DNA of 64,000 nucleotides from Herbaspirillum sp. 3R11 (GTDB taxonomy: Bacteria; Pseudomonadota; Gammaproteobacteria; Burkholderiales; Burkholderiaceae_D), in the NCBI RefSeq assembly GCF_004563925.1, contig NZ_SPNJ01000002.1, positions 930,001 through 994,000 on the forward strand. The letters run 5' to 3'. The notes beneath the pieces were generated by a model. The model was not told the DNA's origin and ran no database searches. It saw nothing but the letters and a program-made list of their open reading frames with translations. Of the stretch, positions 10,962-20,366 are shown one piece after another. How positions within the stretch are numbered: position 1 is the first letter of the stretch; every line of letters starts with the position of its first letter. Both the position numbers and the translations under genes were made by a program.

Positions 10962-10982
10962 CCCCGCGCCGCGCGCGCGGGG
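10962..10982 (+). terminator. Attenuator-like hairpin between chvE and gguA
   Basis: CCCCGCG (10962-10968) pairs with CGCGGGG (10976-10982) and is followed by TTGGTGTTT. A second imperfect CCGG-rich stem lies just before it (10929-10950). Their position after the binding-protein gene parallels the terminator between ytfQ and ytfR. Confidence 0.5.
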
Positions 10983-11101
10983 TTGGTGTTTCCGGAGGCG
11001 ACGTTGTTGCAGCTTGCAGCGGCGCCGGCCGGACGCCAGGATAGCGGCCCGCAGCATCCCACCACAATGGCAGGCCGGAGCAGAAGAAGAGGGCAGAACA
11101 C

Positions 11102-12640
11102 ATGAGTACAATTCTGGAAATGCGCGGAATTGAAAAGACATTCCCAGGTGTCAAGGCGCTCAACAACGTCAACCTGGCAGTGCGCACCGGCGAGATCCAC
11201 GCCGTGGTCGGCGAGAACGGCGCCGGCAAATCCACCCTGATGAAAGTCCTGAGCGGCGTTTATCCGCACGGAAGCTATTCCGGCGACATCATCTATCAGG
11301 GTCAGACCCGCGAATTCAAGGACATCGTCGACAGCGAAAGCGTCGGCATCATCATCATCCATCAGGAGCTGGCACTGGTGCCGCTGCTGTCGATTACCGA
11401 GAATCTGTTCCTCGGCAACGAGCAGGCCAGCGGCGGCGTGATCGACTGGGAACTGTCCTACGCCAAAGCCAAGGAACTGCTGGCCAAGGTCGGCCTCAAG
11501 GATCCGCCGTCGACGCTGATCACCAACCTCGGCGTCGGCAAGCAACAGCTGATCGAAATCGCCAAGGCCTTGTCGAAAGAGGTCAAGCTGCTGATCCTCG
11601 ACGAGCCCACCGCCAGCCTCAACGAAAGCGACAGCGACGCTTTGCTCGAACTGCTGCTGGAGCTCAAGGCGCAGGGCATTTCGTCGATCCTGATTTCGCA
11701 CAAGCTCAACGAGATTTCCAAGGTCGCCGATTCCATCACCGTGCTGCGCGATGGCGCCACGGTCGATACCTTCGACTGCCGCAAGGAAGAAATCAGCGAA
11801 GACCGCATCATCCAGAACATGGTCGGCCGCGAAATGGCGGACCGCTATCCGAAGCGCGAGCCGCAGATCGGCGAGACCATTTTTGAAGTCAAGCAATGGC
11901 GCGTGCATCATCCGATTCATCCCGATCGCGTGGTGATCAAGGACATTGATTTCAACGTACGCAAGGGCGAGATCGTCGGCATCGCCGGCCTGATGGGCGC
12001 CGGCCGCACCGAGCTGGCCAAGAGCATCTTCGGCCGCGCCTATGGTGCCAAGATCAGCGGCGAGGTCCATCTGCACGGCAAGAAGATCGACGTCGGCACC
12101 ATCCAGAAAGCCATCAACCACGGCATCGCCTACGTCACCGAAGACCGCAAGGGCGACGGCCTGGTGCTGGACGAAGACATCAAGAAGAACATCTCGCTGG
12201 CCAACCTGGATGCGATTTCCGACAAGTCGGTGATCGACGAGGCGCGCGAGTTCAAGGTGGCGGACGATTTCCGCAGCAAGATGCGGATCCGCTGTTCGAG
12301 CGTGCTGCAAAAGGTGGTGAACCTGTCCGGCGGCAACCAGCAGAAGGTGGTGCTCAGCAAATGGCTGTTCTCGAATCCGGAAGTGCTGATCCTCGACGAG
12401 CCCACGCGCGGCATCGACGTCGGCGCCAAGTTCGAGATCTACACGCTGATCAACCAGCTGGCCGCAGAAGGAAAGTGCATCATCATGATCTCGTCGGAAA
12501 TGCCGGAACTGCTGGGCATGTGCGACCGGATCTATGTCATGAACGAAGGGCAGTTCGTCGGCCAGTTTGCCGCGGCAGAAGCATCGCAAGAGAAAATCAT
12601 GCGCGCTATCGTAAGGAATGTGAAGAATGGAGAACAATGA
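11102..12640 (+). CDS. gguA: Multiple-sugar ABC transporter, ATP-binding protein (double ATPase)
   Basis: The ATPase of the ChvE-dependent importer (512 residues). The first domain has Walker [10 protein letters not shown] (residues 37-45), the degenerate signature [15 protein letters not shown] and Walker [12 protein letters not shown]. The second has GLMGAGRTE in place of Walker A and an intact LSGGNQQKV signature. The first 20 residues and the GSYSGDI insertion resemble the GguA/XylG group. It ends inside the start of gguB, so translation is probably coupled. Confidence 0.92.
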   Translation: MSTILEMRGIEKTFPGVKALNNVNLAVRTGEIHAVVGENGAGKSTLMKVLSGVYPHGSYSGDIIYQGQTREFKDIVDSESVGIIIIHQELALVPLLSITENLFLGNEQASGGVIDWELSYAKAKELLAKVGLKDPPSTLITNLGVGKQQLIEIAKALSKEVKLLILDEPTASLNESDSDALLELLLELKAQGISSILISHKLNEISKVADSITVLRDGATVDTFDCRKEEISEDRIIQNMVGREMADRYPKREPQIGETIFEVKQWRVHHPIHPDRVVIKDIDFNVRKGEIVGIAGLMGAGRTELAKSIFGRAYGAKISGEVHLHGKKIDVGTIQKAINHGIAYVTEDRKGDGLVLDEDIKKNISLANLDAISDKSVIDEAREFKVADDFRSKMRIRCSSVLQKVVNLSGGNQQKVVLSKWLFSNPEVLILDEPTRGIDVGAKFEIYTLINQLAAEGKCIIMISSEMPELLGMCDRIYVMNEGQFVGQFAAAEASQEKIMRAIVRNVKNGEQ

Positions 12641-13841
12641 AATGAGCAAGACACCTACGCTCGACGCGGTCCCTGAAGCCAAGCGGGAATACGCCGGTTT
12701 CCTCAAGAACAACATGCGCGAATACGGCATGCTGCTGTCGCTGGTGGCGATCATGGCCTTCTTCCAGGTCATGACCGACGGCACGCTGATGCAGCCGCTC
12801 AATCTGACCAACCTGGTGCTGCAAAACAGCTACGTGGTGATCATGGCGCTGGGCATGCTGATGGTGATCGTGGCCGGCCACATCGACTTGTCGGTAGGCT
12901 CGGTGGTCGGTTTCATCGGTGCGCTGGCGGCGGTGCTGATGGTCAACTATGAAGTCAACTTCATCCTGACCACCATCATCTGCCTGATCGCCGGCGCCGC
13001 CATCGGCGCCGCGCAGGGTTACTGGGTGGCGTTCTTCCGCATCCCGTCCTTCATCGTCACGCTGGCCGGCATGCTGGTGTTCAAGGGCCTGACGCTGGCG
13101 CTGCTGGAAGGCCAGTCGGTCGGCCCTTTCCCGCGTGGCTTCCAGTTGCTGAGCTCGGGCTTCATCCCTGAACTCTTTGCCGACACCGGCAGCGTGCGCC
13201 TGACGTCGTTGCTGGTCGGCGTCGCCGCCGCAGCCATCCTGCTGGCGGTCAAAGTCCACGGCCGCCGCAAGCAGGTCAAGCACGGCATGGAAGAAGAACC
13301 AGCCGTGTTCTTCCTGCTCAAGAACGTCTTGTTTGCCGCCGCCATCATCGCGTTCAGCTACCTGATGGCTTCCTACAAGGGCATGCCGAATGTGCTGATC
13401 ATCATGTTTGCGCTGATGGTGATCTACACCTTCGTGACCAACCGCACCACCATCGGTCGTCGCGTCTACGCCGTCGGCGGCAATGAAAAGGCCGCCAAGC
13501 TGTCCGGCATCAAGACCGAACGCGTGAGCTTCTACACCTTCGTCAACATGGGCATGCTGGCGGCGCTGGCCGGCCTGATCTTTGCGGCGCGCCTGAACAC
13601 GGCGACACCGAAGGCCGGCACCGGCTTCGAGCTGGACGTGATCGCGGCCTGTTTCATCGGCGGTGCATCGGCTTCGGGCGGCGTCGGCAAGGTCATGGGC
13701 GCGGTCATCGGCGCCTTCGTGATGGGCGTGATGAACAACGGCATGTCCATCATGGGTATCGGCATCGATTACCAGCAGGTGATCAAGGGCCTGGTGTTGC
13801 TGGCCGCTGTATTCTTTGATGTCTACAATAAAAATAAATAA
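12627..13841 (+). CDS. gguB: Multiple-sugar ABC transporter permease
   Basis: Inner-membrane permease of the importer (404 residues), with roughly ten hydrophobic segments and the conserved [15 protein letters not shown] and [14 protein letters not shown] stretches. A longer charged cytoplasmic loop ([14 protein letters not shown]) around residues 210-225 is typical of the XylH/GguB group. Two starts are possible: ATG 12627, overlapping gguA by 14 bp, or ATG 12642 with GGAG 9 nt ahead. The choice changes only five residues. It is followed 114 bp later by the dehydratase. Confidence 0.9.
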   Translation: MENNEMSKTPTLDAVPEAKREYAGFLKNNMREYGMLLSLVAIMAFFQVMTDGTLMQPLNLTNLVLQNSYVVIMALGMLMVIVAGHIDLSVGSVVGFIGALAAVLMVNYEVNFILTTIICLIAGAAIGAAQGYWVAFFRIPSFIVTLAGMLVFKGLTLALLEGQSVGPFPRGFQLLSSGFIPELFADTGSVRLTSLLVGVAAAAILLAVKVHGRRKQVKHGMEEEPAVFFLLKNVLFAAAIIAFSYLMASYKGMPNVLIIMFALMVIYTFVTNRTTIGRRVYAVGGNEKAAKLSGIKTERVSFYTFVNMGMLAALAGLIFAARLNTATPKAGTGFELDVIAACFIGGASASGGVGKVMGAVIGAFVMGVMNNGMSIMGIGIDYQQVIKGLVLLAAVFFDVYNKNK

Positions 13842-13955
13842 CAAGAAATAAAAGTTCTGCCAGAGGGGTGGCTGTGAGATGGTTTTCTTGCAGCCGTTTT
13901 TATCAGCATCGCCACACCGGGAGGTGGCGACCGCATATTCCAAACGGATGAGTAA

Positions 13956-15704
13956 ATGACTATCGACAAGAAGCGCACACTGCGTTCCGCAGCCTGGTTC
14001 GGTACGGCCGACAAGAACGGTTTCATGTATCGCAGCTGGATGAAGAACCAGGGTATTCCCGATCACGAATTCCAAGGCAAGCCGGTCATCGGCATCTGCA
14101 ACACCTGGTCCGAACTGACGCCGTGCAATGCGCATTTCCGCAAGATCGCGGAACACGTCAAGCGCGGCATCATCGAAGCGGGCGGTTTCCCGGTTGAGTT
14201 CCCGGTGTTCTCCAACGGCGAGTCCAACTTGCGTCCGACCGCGATGCTGACGCGCAACCTGGCCAGCATGGACGTCGAAGAATCGATCCGCGGCAATCCG
14301 CTGGATGCGGTGGTGCTGCTGGTCGGCTGCGACAAGACCACGCCGGCGCTGCTGATGGGCGCGGCCAGCTGCGACGTGCCGGCCATCGTCGTCACCGGCG
14401 GCCCGATGTTGAACGGCAAGCACGAAGGCAAGGACATCGGCTCCGGCACGGTGGTCTGGCAACTGAGCGAGCAGGTCAAGGCGGGAAAGATTTCCATCCA
14501 CGAATTCATGGCGGCCGAAGCCGGGATGTCGCGTTCGGCCGGCACCTGCAACACCATGGGCACCGCCTCGACGATGGCCTGCATGGCCGAAGCACTGGGC
14601 ACTTCGTTGCCGCACAATGCTGCGATTCCTGCCGTTGATGCGCGCCGCTATGTGCTGGCCCACATGTCCGGCATGCGCATCGTCGACATGGTCTGGGAAG
14701 GCCTGACCTTGTCCAAGATCCTCACGCGCGAAGCGTTCGAGAACGCCATTCGCGTCAATGCCGCCATCGGCGGTTCCACCAACGCCGTGATCCATCTGAA
14801 GGCGATCGCCGGTCGCATGGGCGTCGACCTCGAACTGGAAGACTGGACCCGCGTCGGCCGCGGTACGCCGACGATCGTCGACCTGCAGCCGTCGGGCCGC
14901 TTCCTGATGGAAGAGTTTTACTACGCCGGCGGCTTGCCGGCAGTGCTGCGCCGCCTCGGCGAAGCCGACCTGATTCCGCATAAAGATGCGATGACAGTCA
15001 ATGGCAAGACGCTGTGGGAAAACAACCAGGACGCGCCGCAGTACAACGACGAAGTGATTCGCAAGCTGGACAATCCATTGATCGACGATGGCGGCATCTG
15101 CATCCTGCGCGGCAACCTGTCGCCGCGCGGCGCCGTGTTGAAACCGTCGGCGGCGTCGCCCGAGCTGATGAAGCATCGCGGCAAGGCCGTCGTGTTCGAA
15201 GACTTTTCGCACTACAAGGAACGCATCAACGACCCCGATCTGGACGTCGACGCCAGCTCGGTGCTGGTGATGAAGAACTGCGGTCCCAAGGGCTATCCCG
15301 GCATGGCCGAAGTCGGCAACATGGGCTTGCCGCCCAAGCTGCTGGCACAAGGCGTCAAGGACATGGTGCGGATTTCCGATGCACGCATGAGCGGCACCGC
15401 CTACGGCACCGTGGTTCTTCACGTGGCGCCTGAAGCTGCTGCAGGCGGCCCGTTGGGCATCGTGCAGGACGGCGACTGGATCGAAATGGATTGCGCTGCA
15501 GGCCGTTTGCATCTCGACATCAGCGACGAAGAAATGGCGCAACGCCAGACCGCGCGCGCCGAGAAGCTGGCGCAGGTCAAGCCGGCGATGCAGGGCGGCT
15601 ATCAGTCGCTGTACATCGACCGCGTATTGCAGGCCGACGAAGGCTGCGATTTCGACTTCCTGGTCGGTTGCCGCGGCGCTGCCGTCCCCAAGCATTCTCA
15701 TTAA
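13956..15704 (+). CDS. IlvD/EDD-family sugar-acid dehydratase, probably L-arabinonate dehydratase
   Basis: An iron-sulfur dehydratase (582 residues) likely converting L-arabinonate, and perhaps D-fuconate or D-galactonate, to the 2-keto-3-deoxy acid. Cluster cysteines appear in GICNTWSE, VGCDKTTPA and SAGTCNTMG, and the family segment ISDARMSGTAYGT is near the C-terminus. SSWFGTADKNGF-like N-terminal sequence (AAWFGTADKNGF) separates it from IlvD and Edd and matches the L-arabinonate branch. Context with gguC, an SDR dehydrogenase and a lactonase supports an oxidative pentose route. The palindromic repeat element starts 2 nt after its stop codon. Confidence 0.85.
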   Translation: MTIDKKRTLRSAAWFGTADKNGFMYRSWMKNQGIPDHEFQGKPVIGICNTWSELTPCNAHFRKIAEHVKRGIIEAGGFPVEFPVFSNGESNLRPTAMLTRNLASMDVEESIRGNPLDAVVLLVGCDKTTPALLMGAASCDVPAIVVTGGPMLNGKHEGKDIGSGTVVWQLSEQVKAGKISIHEFMAAEAGMSRSAGTCNTMGTASTMACMAEALGTSLPHNAAIPAVDARRYVLAHMSGMRIVDMVWEGLTLSKILTREAFENAIRVNAAIGGSTNAVIHLKAIAGRMGVDLELEDWTRVGRGTPTIVDLQPSGRFLMEEFYYAGGLPAVLRRLGEADLIPHKDAMTVNGKTLWENNQDAPQYNDEVIRKLDNPLIDDGGICILRGNLSPRGAVLKPSAASPELMKHRGKAVVFEDFSHYKERINDPDLDVDASSVLVMKNCGPKGYPGMAEVGNMGLPPKLLAQGVKDMVRISDARMSGTAYGTVVLHVAPEAAAGGPLGIVQDGDWIEMDCAAGRLHLDISDEEMAQRQTARAEKLAQVKPAMQGGYQSLYIDRVLQADEGCDFDFLVGCRGAAVPKHSH

Positions 15705-15705
15705 T

Positions 15706-15845
15706 AACGTGTCCACGATCTTACTGCGAGGCCGTGATCCAGCGTCGGGCGGTGCTCAGAATCTTCATGTACTGAAGTACATTCCGGTTCTTGTGCTCCG
15801 TCCGCCACTGGCTGACGGCCTCTCGCTACAGATCGTGAAAACGTT
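15706..15845. repeat. Palindromic intergenic repeat element, copy 1
   Basis: The 118-bp core (15717-15834) is bounded by GATC on both sides and about 92% identical (10 differences) to 48730-48847. Outer arms 15706-15720 and 15831-15845 pair at 13 of 15 positions. The centre holds ATGTACT/AGTACAT. It lies between the dehydratase and gguC genes, within the operon, so it will be transcribed as a large hairpin. Confidence 0.9.
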
Positions 15846-15873
15846 CTAAAAATCTAAATAAGGAGCGACAAGC

Positions 15874-16872
15874 ATGTTGCTGGTGCAATTCAAACAAGCC
15901 GACGGCTCGCGCCTGGTCGGCAGCCTCGAAGATGACGGCAAGAAGATCCGTGTCGTCGACGGTTATCGCAGTACGTATTCCTTGGCGCGCGCCGCCATCG
16001 CGAAGAAGGCTTCCTTGCAGGAATTCGCCACCGCCGCGCTCGGCGCGACCGTGGTCGACTATGCATCGGTTGCGGAGCGAGGCGGCTTGCTGGCCCCGCT
16101 GGATCATGAAGACACGGCGCACTGCTACGTCACCGGCACCGGCCTGACCCACCTGGGCAGCGCCGACGGTCGCGACGCCATGCACAAGAAGCTCGACGGC
16201 GCCGGCGACAACCTGACCGACAGCATGAAGATGTTCCGCATGGGCCTGGAAGGCGGCAAGCCTGCGGCCGGCAAGATCGGCGTGCAGCCGGAGTGGTTCT
16301 ACAAGGGCGACGGCTCCATCGTGCGCGCTGCGGAAGAACCATTGGCGATGCCGCATTTCGCGCTCGACGGCGGTGAAGAGCCCGAGATAGCCGGCCTGTA
16401 CATCATCGGTGACAACGGCCAGCCGTATCGCCTCGGTTTCGCCATCGGCAACGAGTTTTCGGACCACGTGACCGAGCGCCAGAACTACCTGTTCCTGGCG
16501 CATTCCAAGTTGCGCGTTTGCTCGGTCGGTCCGGCATTGCTGGTGGGTGAATTGCCGGCGCACGTGCAGGGCATGTCGCGCATTCGCGGGCAAGACGGCA
16601 AGGTGCGCTGGGAGAAGCCTTTCGTCAGCGGCGAGGACAACATGTCGCACACGGTGTCGAATCTGGAATACCACCATTTCAAATATCCGCTGTTCCGCCG
16701 TCCCGGCGACGTGCACATCCACTTCTTCGGCACGGCAACGCTGAGCTGCTCGGACAACATCACGGTCGCGCCGGGCGAGACGTTCGAGATCGACGTCGCC
16801 GCCTTCGGACCGGCATTGCGCAATCGCCTGAGTCTGGACGACGTGCCGCATCCGCACGTTACGGTGCTGTAA
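15874..16872 (+). CDS. gguC: GguC / AraD1-family protein (FAH superfamily)
   Basis: A 332-residue protein of the GguC/AraD1 group in the fumarylacetoacetate-hydrolase superfamily. Conserved stretches include GGEEPEIAGLYIIGDNG, GFAIGNEFSDHVTE and HIHFFGTATLSCSDNI, where acidic residues would hold a divalent metal. In related clusters it is predicted to act on 2-keto-3-deoxy-L-arabinonate (dehydration) after the L-arabinonate dehydratase; the exact reaction is an inference. AAGGAG precedes the ATG by 9 nt. It is followed after 26 bp by an SDR dehydrogenase. Confidence 0.85.
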   Translation: MLLVQFKQADGSRLVGSLEDDGKKIRVVDGYRSTYSLARAAIAKKASLQEFATAALGATVVDYASVAERGGLLAPLDHEDTAHCYVTGTGLTHLGSADGRDAMHKKLDGAGDNLTDSMKMFRMGLEGGKPAAGKIGVQPEWFYKGDGSIVRAAEEPLAMPHFALDGGEEPEIAGLYIIGDNGQPYRLGFAIGNEFSDHVTERQNYLFLAHSKLRVCSVGPALLVGELPAHVQGMSRIRGQDGKVRWEKPFVSGEDNMSHTVSNLEYHHFKYPLFRRPGDVHIHFFGTATLSCSDNITVAPGETFEIDVAAFGPALRNRLSLDDVPHPHVTVL

Positions 16873-16898
16873 GGCGTCATTCAATTTCTGGAGAACAC

Positions 16899-17675
16899 AT
16901 GTCTGCACCATATCAACTGGCGAGCTACCCCAGCCTCAAGGGCAAGCGCGTCTTCATCACGGGCGGCGGCACCGGCATCGGCGCGGCCATCGTCAGCGCG
17001 CTGGCGGAACAAGGCGCCATCGTCGCGTTCGTCGACATTGCCAAGGACGCCAGCGAAGCGCTGTGCAAGCAGATCGCCGACGCCGGTTTCACCGCGCCAT
17101 CGTTCCGTTACTGCGACCTGCGCGACATCGCCTCGCTGCAAAACACCATCAAGGAACTGGCTGCGCAGCTTGGTGATTTCGACGTGCTGGTCAACAACGC
17201 CGCCAACGACGAGCGCCACAAGCTGGAAGATGTGACGCAGGAATATTGGGACAACCGCATCGCGATCAATCAGCGTCCGTCATTCTTCGCCGTGCAGGCG
17301 GTGGCGCCGGGCATGATCAAGAAGAAGGGCGGTTCCATCATCAACTTCAGCTCGATCAGCTGGCATACATCGAGCGGCGGCTTTCCGGTCTACACCACGG
17401 CCAAGTCGTCGGTGCTCGGTCTGACACGCGGCCTGGCACGCGATCTCGGCGCCCACAACATCCGCGTCAATACAGTGACGCCGGGCTGGGTCATGACGGA
17501 ACGCCAGATCGAATTGTGGCTGGACGAAAAGGGCAAGGAAGACATCAAGCGCAACCAATGCCTGCAAGGTGAATTGCTGCCGTGGCATCTGGCGCGGATG
17601 GTGTTGTTCCTGGCGTCGGATGAGAGCGTCATGTGTACTGCACAAGAGTTCATAGTAGACGCCGGCTGGGCATAG
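16899..17675 (+). CDS. SDR-family sugar dehydrogenase (probable D-galactose/L-arabinose 1-dehydrogenase)
   Basis: A classical short-chain dehydrogenase (258 residues): TGGGTGIG (21-28) for the nucleotide, NNAA at about 99-102, active-site S154, and YxxxK as Y165/K169. Inferred to oxidise an aldose to its lactone with NAD(P)+, feeding the SMP-30 lactonase at 20367 and then the dehydratases. GGAG sits 8 nt before the ATG. Substrate assignment rests on context: it is last in the transport and catabolism operon, and a bidirectional terminator follows. Confidence 0.82.
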   Translation: MSAPYQLASYPSLKGKRVFITGGGTGIGAAIVSALAEQGAIVAFVDIAKDASEALCKQIADAGFTAPSFRYCDLRDIASLQNTIKELAAQLGDFDVLVNNAANDERHKLEDVTQEYWDNRIAINQRPSFFAVQAVAPGMIKKKGGSIINFSSISWHTSSGGFPVYTTAKSSVLGLTRGLARDLGAHNIRVNTVTPGWVMTERQIELWLDEKGKEDIKRNQCLQGELLPWHLARMVLFLASDESVMCTAQEFIVDAGWA

Positions 17676-17794
17676 ATTGGCGATAAAGCACCGCTAGCGG
17701 CGTTGCACCGTCTTGCCGTGCTCACGCACTGTCTGCGTCGGCGCGCCTTGCTATCGGCACTTTCTCACCAATCTATGCGGGCGCAGCTGAAAAT

Positions 17795-17828
17795 AAAAAA
17801 AGCGAGACTTGAGGTCTCGCTTTTTTTA
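17795..17828. terminator. Bidirectional terminator between the SDR gene and lysR
   Basis: AGCGAGAC (17801-17808) pairs with GTCTCGCT (17814-17821) across TTGAG. A-run on the left and seven Ts on the right make it an intrinsic terminator for both converging genes. Confidence 0.9.
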
Positions 17829-17847
17829 TGGCTGAACATTCCAAAAA

Positions 17848-18789
17848 CTAGTAAATCGTTTTCGCCACATCCCTGATCGCCTGTTGCAAAATCACCGCGC
17901 CTGGCGACAGAAGATGTTCGCGGCGGGTGATGATGCCGAAGCCGTCCATCTTGCACGGCAGCTCTATCGGCAACAGATCCATCAGGCGCGCCTGGGAATA
18001 ATAGCGCGCGACTTCGGTCGGCATCGCGTACAGGAAATCGGTCTGCTGCAGCAGGCTGGTGATAGTCAGGATCGCGGTAGTGTCGACCACGTTGGCCGGC
18101 GGCGTCAGGCCGCTCTTGCGGAACATCAGGTCGACGCGGCTGCGCAGGATGCTGCCTTTGGGCGCCATGATCCACGGGTCGTCGACGATGTCCTTGAGTT
18201 GGAGGTTCTTGTGCGCGTGCAGCGGATGGCCGACGCGGGCGACGGCGCAGATCGGCTCGTCGGACAGTTCTTCATAGTGCAGGTTGTGGCTGACTTCCTC
18301 ATCGAGAATGCGCGCCACCAGGAAGTCCAGGTCGCCGCGCAGCAGGCGTGCCAGCAGGATGTTGCTGCTCTCGACTTCGACGCCGATACGCAGCATGGGC
18401 GAGTGCTCCTTGACGTGCGCAATCGCTGCCGGTAGCAGCGACATGCCGGGCGACAGGATCACGCCGACATCGACCTGGCCGGACAGACCGGACTTCAGCG
18501 CGACGATGTCTTCATGTGCTTTCGACAAGCTGGTGAGCGCCATGCGTGAATGGCGGATCATCGCTTCGCCGTAGATCGTCGGTCGCATGCCGCGCGGCAG
18601 GCGATCGAACAAGGTTACGCCGAGCATGTCCTCGAGATCCTTCAATTGCTTGGATGCCGCAGGCTGCGTCATGTTGAGTTCGTTGGCGGCACGGTGGATG
18701 TTTCGTTCATCATCCAGAGCGATCAGCAACAGCAGTTGCCGGGTCTTCAGTCGCGCGCGCAGGAACCAATTGGGGTCGCTGTTTTTCAT
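17848..18789 (-). CDS. LysR-family regulator, GbpR/GguR-like
   Basis: A 313-residue LysR-type transcription factor: winged helix at residues 20-80 (NIHRAANELNMTQPAASKQL is the recognition region) and a periplasmic-fold effector domain to the C-terminus. GbpR, a LysR protein linked to chvE and ggu genes in Agrobacterium, is the nearest named comparison. It converges on the ggu operon and stands divergent to the porin. Its upstream region carries the inverted repeat also found before chvE, which suggests autoregulation and control of sugar uptake by this protein. The sugar effector is unknown. Confidence 0.87.
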   Translation of the reverse strand: MKNSDPNWFLRARLKTRQLLLLIALDDERNIHRAANELNMTQPAASKQLKDLEDMLGVTLFDRLPRGMRPTIYGEAMIRHSRMALTSLSKAHEDIVALKSGLSGQVDVGVILSPGMSLLPAAIAHVKEHSPMLRIGVEVESSNILLARLLRGDLDFLVARILDEEVSHNLHYEELSDEPICAVARVGHPLHAHKNLQLKDIVDDPWIMAPKGSILRSRVDLMFRKSGLTPPANVVDTTAILTITSLLQQTDFLYAMPTEVARYYSQARLMDLLPIELPCKMDGFGIITRREHLLSPGAVILQQAIRDVAKTIY

Positions 18790-19086
18790 TTGTCTCCGCT
18801 ACCTTTTTTATATCTCAGGATGATATCAAATCAAGTATCGGCTGAGGCAAATAATTCATTAGAAATATATGTCACTAATCCTTAGTATCTAGCCCAGTCC
18901 AGACGCTTTCGTGTCCTGGACTTCACGTTGAAATGAAGCTGACGAAATGCTGATCGAACGGTTGTGAAAACCGGTATCGAGGAGGATTTTTGCGCGTCAA
19001 TTCAATGTGGGTTTCATACAAAAAAAGTGAGGGTGCAGCAATTGACTCCACCCTGTTGACTACAAAAGATCTACGGAGACTTCACG
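18790..19086. promoter_or_regulatory. Divergent control region of lysR and the porin
   Basis: A 297-bp intergenic stretch without a convincing gene. It holds TGATATCAAA (18821), GGCTGAGGCA (18840) and the ATTAG-N12-CTAAT operator (18858-18879). A further CTAA-TCC-TTAG repeat (18875-18885) overlaps the operator's right arm. The porin gene has GGAGA 8 nt before its ATG. Confidence 0.6.
18858..18879. promoter_or_regulatory. Candidate LysR operator upstream of lysR (ATTAG-N12-CTAAT)
   Basis: ATTAG at 18858-18862 and CTAAT at 18875-18879 with a 12-nt spacer, 69 nt upstream of the lysR start codon. It matches the site at 9704-9725 in arms, spacing and most of the spacer. Confidence 0.65.
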
Positions 19087-20196
19087 ATGACTCAGTCCAT
19101 CTCAACCAAAACCATTCTCAAGGCCTTGGGCACGGCCTCTTTGTTCGGCGCATGCCTGGCATCAGCACAGGCGGAAGACAGCGTCACCATCTACGGACGC
19201 GTCGTCGCCGGCATCGACGTGCAGAGCAATGTGCACCAAGCCAACGGCAACACCGGCACGCAGGTGCGTGCAGCCAGCAACCAGTGGGGCACGAGCATGA
19301 TCGGCTTCAAAGGCAAAGAAGATCTGGGTGGCGGCCTGAACAGCTTTTTCCTGCTGGAGTCCGGCTTCGGTGCCACCAAAGGCGCCACTAACGGTCCTGA
19401 ACTGTTCAATCGTCGTTCGTATGTCGGCCTGAACGGCAGCGCCGGTTCGATCAAGGTCGGCAAGAATCTGTTCATCGACAATGACGTCTGGTTCCTCGAT
19501 CCGACCGGTCAGCAATGGATCGGCACCGCCAATCTGGTGCATGGACGTAATTGGGGCGGCGCCAGCAACATCATCGAATATCAGACCCCGACCTGGGGTG
19601 GCTTCAACGCTACCTTCCAGACCAGCCTGGGCGAGAAAGCCGGCTCCACTACCAAGGGTCGCAAGGACGGCGTCTCGCTGGTCTATCAGAACGAAGGCCT
19701 GGAGCTGCGCGCGATCTATGATCTGGTGCGCGACGCCAACGGCAAGTACGGCAGCATCAAGACAAACCAGGACGGAACCACCACTGCCGGCAACGTGTAT
19801 GACTCCTCCAAGGAGCTGATCCTCGGTGGTACTTACACCATCGACAAGCTGAAGCTGTACCTGGGCTATGAAAACCTGAAAGCGCCGGATGTTGCACCTG
19901 GCTCGACGGACAAGGTCAATCATTACTGGGTCGGCGCCAACTATCAGCTGTCGCCAGCTTTGACGCTGATCGGTTCGGTCTTTCACGTCAACGCCAACAA
20001 CAACGGCGGTTCTGCCAACCTGTACATGGCCGGCCTGAACTACAACCTGTCCAAGCGTACTTTGCTGTACATCGGCGCAGGCACGGTTCGCAACAGCGGC
20101 GCAGGTACCTTCTCGCTGGAAGCGGACGAAGCCGGTGCACCATTGGCGGGTCAAAGCCAAACTGGCGGCTACGTCGGCATTGCCCACTCGTTCTGA
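19087..20196 (+). CDS. Gram-negative porin (betaproteobacterial general-porin family)
   Basis: An outer-membrane trimeric porin of 369 residues. The signal peptide ends near ASAQA at residue 29, and the mature start EDSVTIYGRVVAGID is the typical first strand of this family. GFKGKEDLGGGL, FNRRSYVGLNG and the terminal YVGIAHSF, ending in phenylalanine for BAM recognition, are all present. It probably gives outer-membrane entry to the sugars taken up by the ChvE and YtfQ systems, since it lies between the lysR gene and the lactonase gene. A terminator follows. Confidence 0.92.
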   Translation: MTQSISTKTILKALGTASLFGACLASAQAEDSVTIYGRVVAGIDVQSNVHQANGNTGTQVRAASNQWGTSMIGFKGKEDLGGGLNSFFLLESGFGATKGATNGPELFNRRSYVGLNGSAGSIKVGKNLFIDNDVWFLDPTGQQWIGTANLVHGRNWGGASNIIEYQTPTWGGFNATFQTSLGEKAGSTTKGRKDGVSLVYQNEGLELRAIYDLVRDANGKYGSIKTNQDGTTTAGNVYDSSKELILGGTYTIDKLKLYLGYENLKAPDVAPGSTDKVNHYWVGANYQLSPALTLIGSVFHVNANNNGGSANLYMAGLNYNLSKRTLLYIGAGTVRNSGAGTFSLEADEAGAPLAGQSQTGGYVGIAHSF

Positions 20197-20255
20197 TCGT
20201 ATGAGGATCCGATCGTAACGAGCGGCAGAGCGCAGTAAAAACGCAGCAGCGGAAG

Positions 20256-20287
20256 GAGGCAAGCCACGGCTTGCCTCTTTTCGTTTA
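20256..20287 (+). terminator. Intrinsic terminator after the porin gene
   Basis: GAGGCAAGC (20256-20264) pairs with GCTTGCCTC (20269-20277) and is followed by TTTTCGTTT, 60 nt after the porin stop. Confidence 0.85.
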
Positions 20288-20366
20288 AAGTTTCGAATTC
20301 TTCCTTCATCATTCTTCATCACTAGGAAATCGGCAGCAGGATTTCCCCTCACGGAGCAGACATCCC

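Noticed and set aside
10826..12811. A 661-codon antisense frame opposite gguA.
   Set aside because: Shadow of gguA; repetitive Asp/Ala/His/Gly composition and no domain.
12606..15716. A 1036-codon open frame on the minus strand, opposite gguB and the dehydratase gene.
   Set aside because: It is antisense to two well-supported genes and is rich in His, Asp, Arg, Ala and Gly, the typical product of high third-position GC. No motif or family is recognisable.
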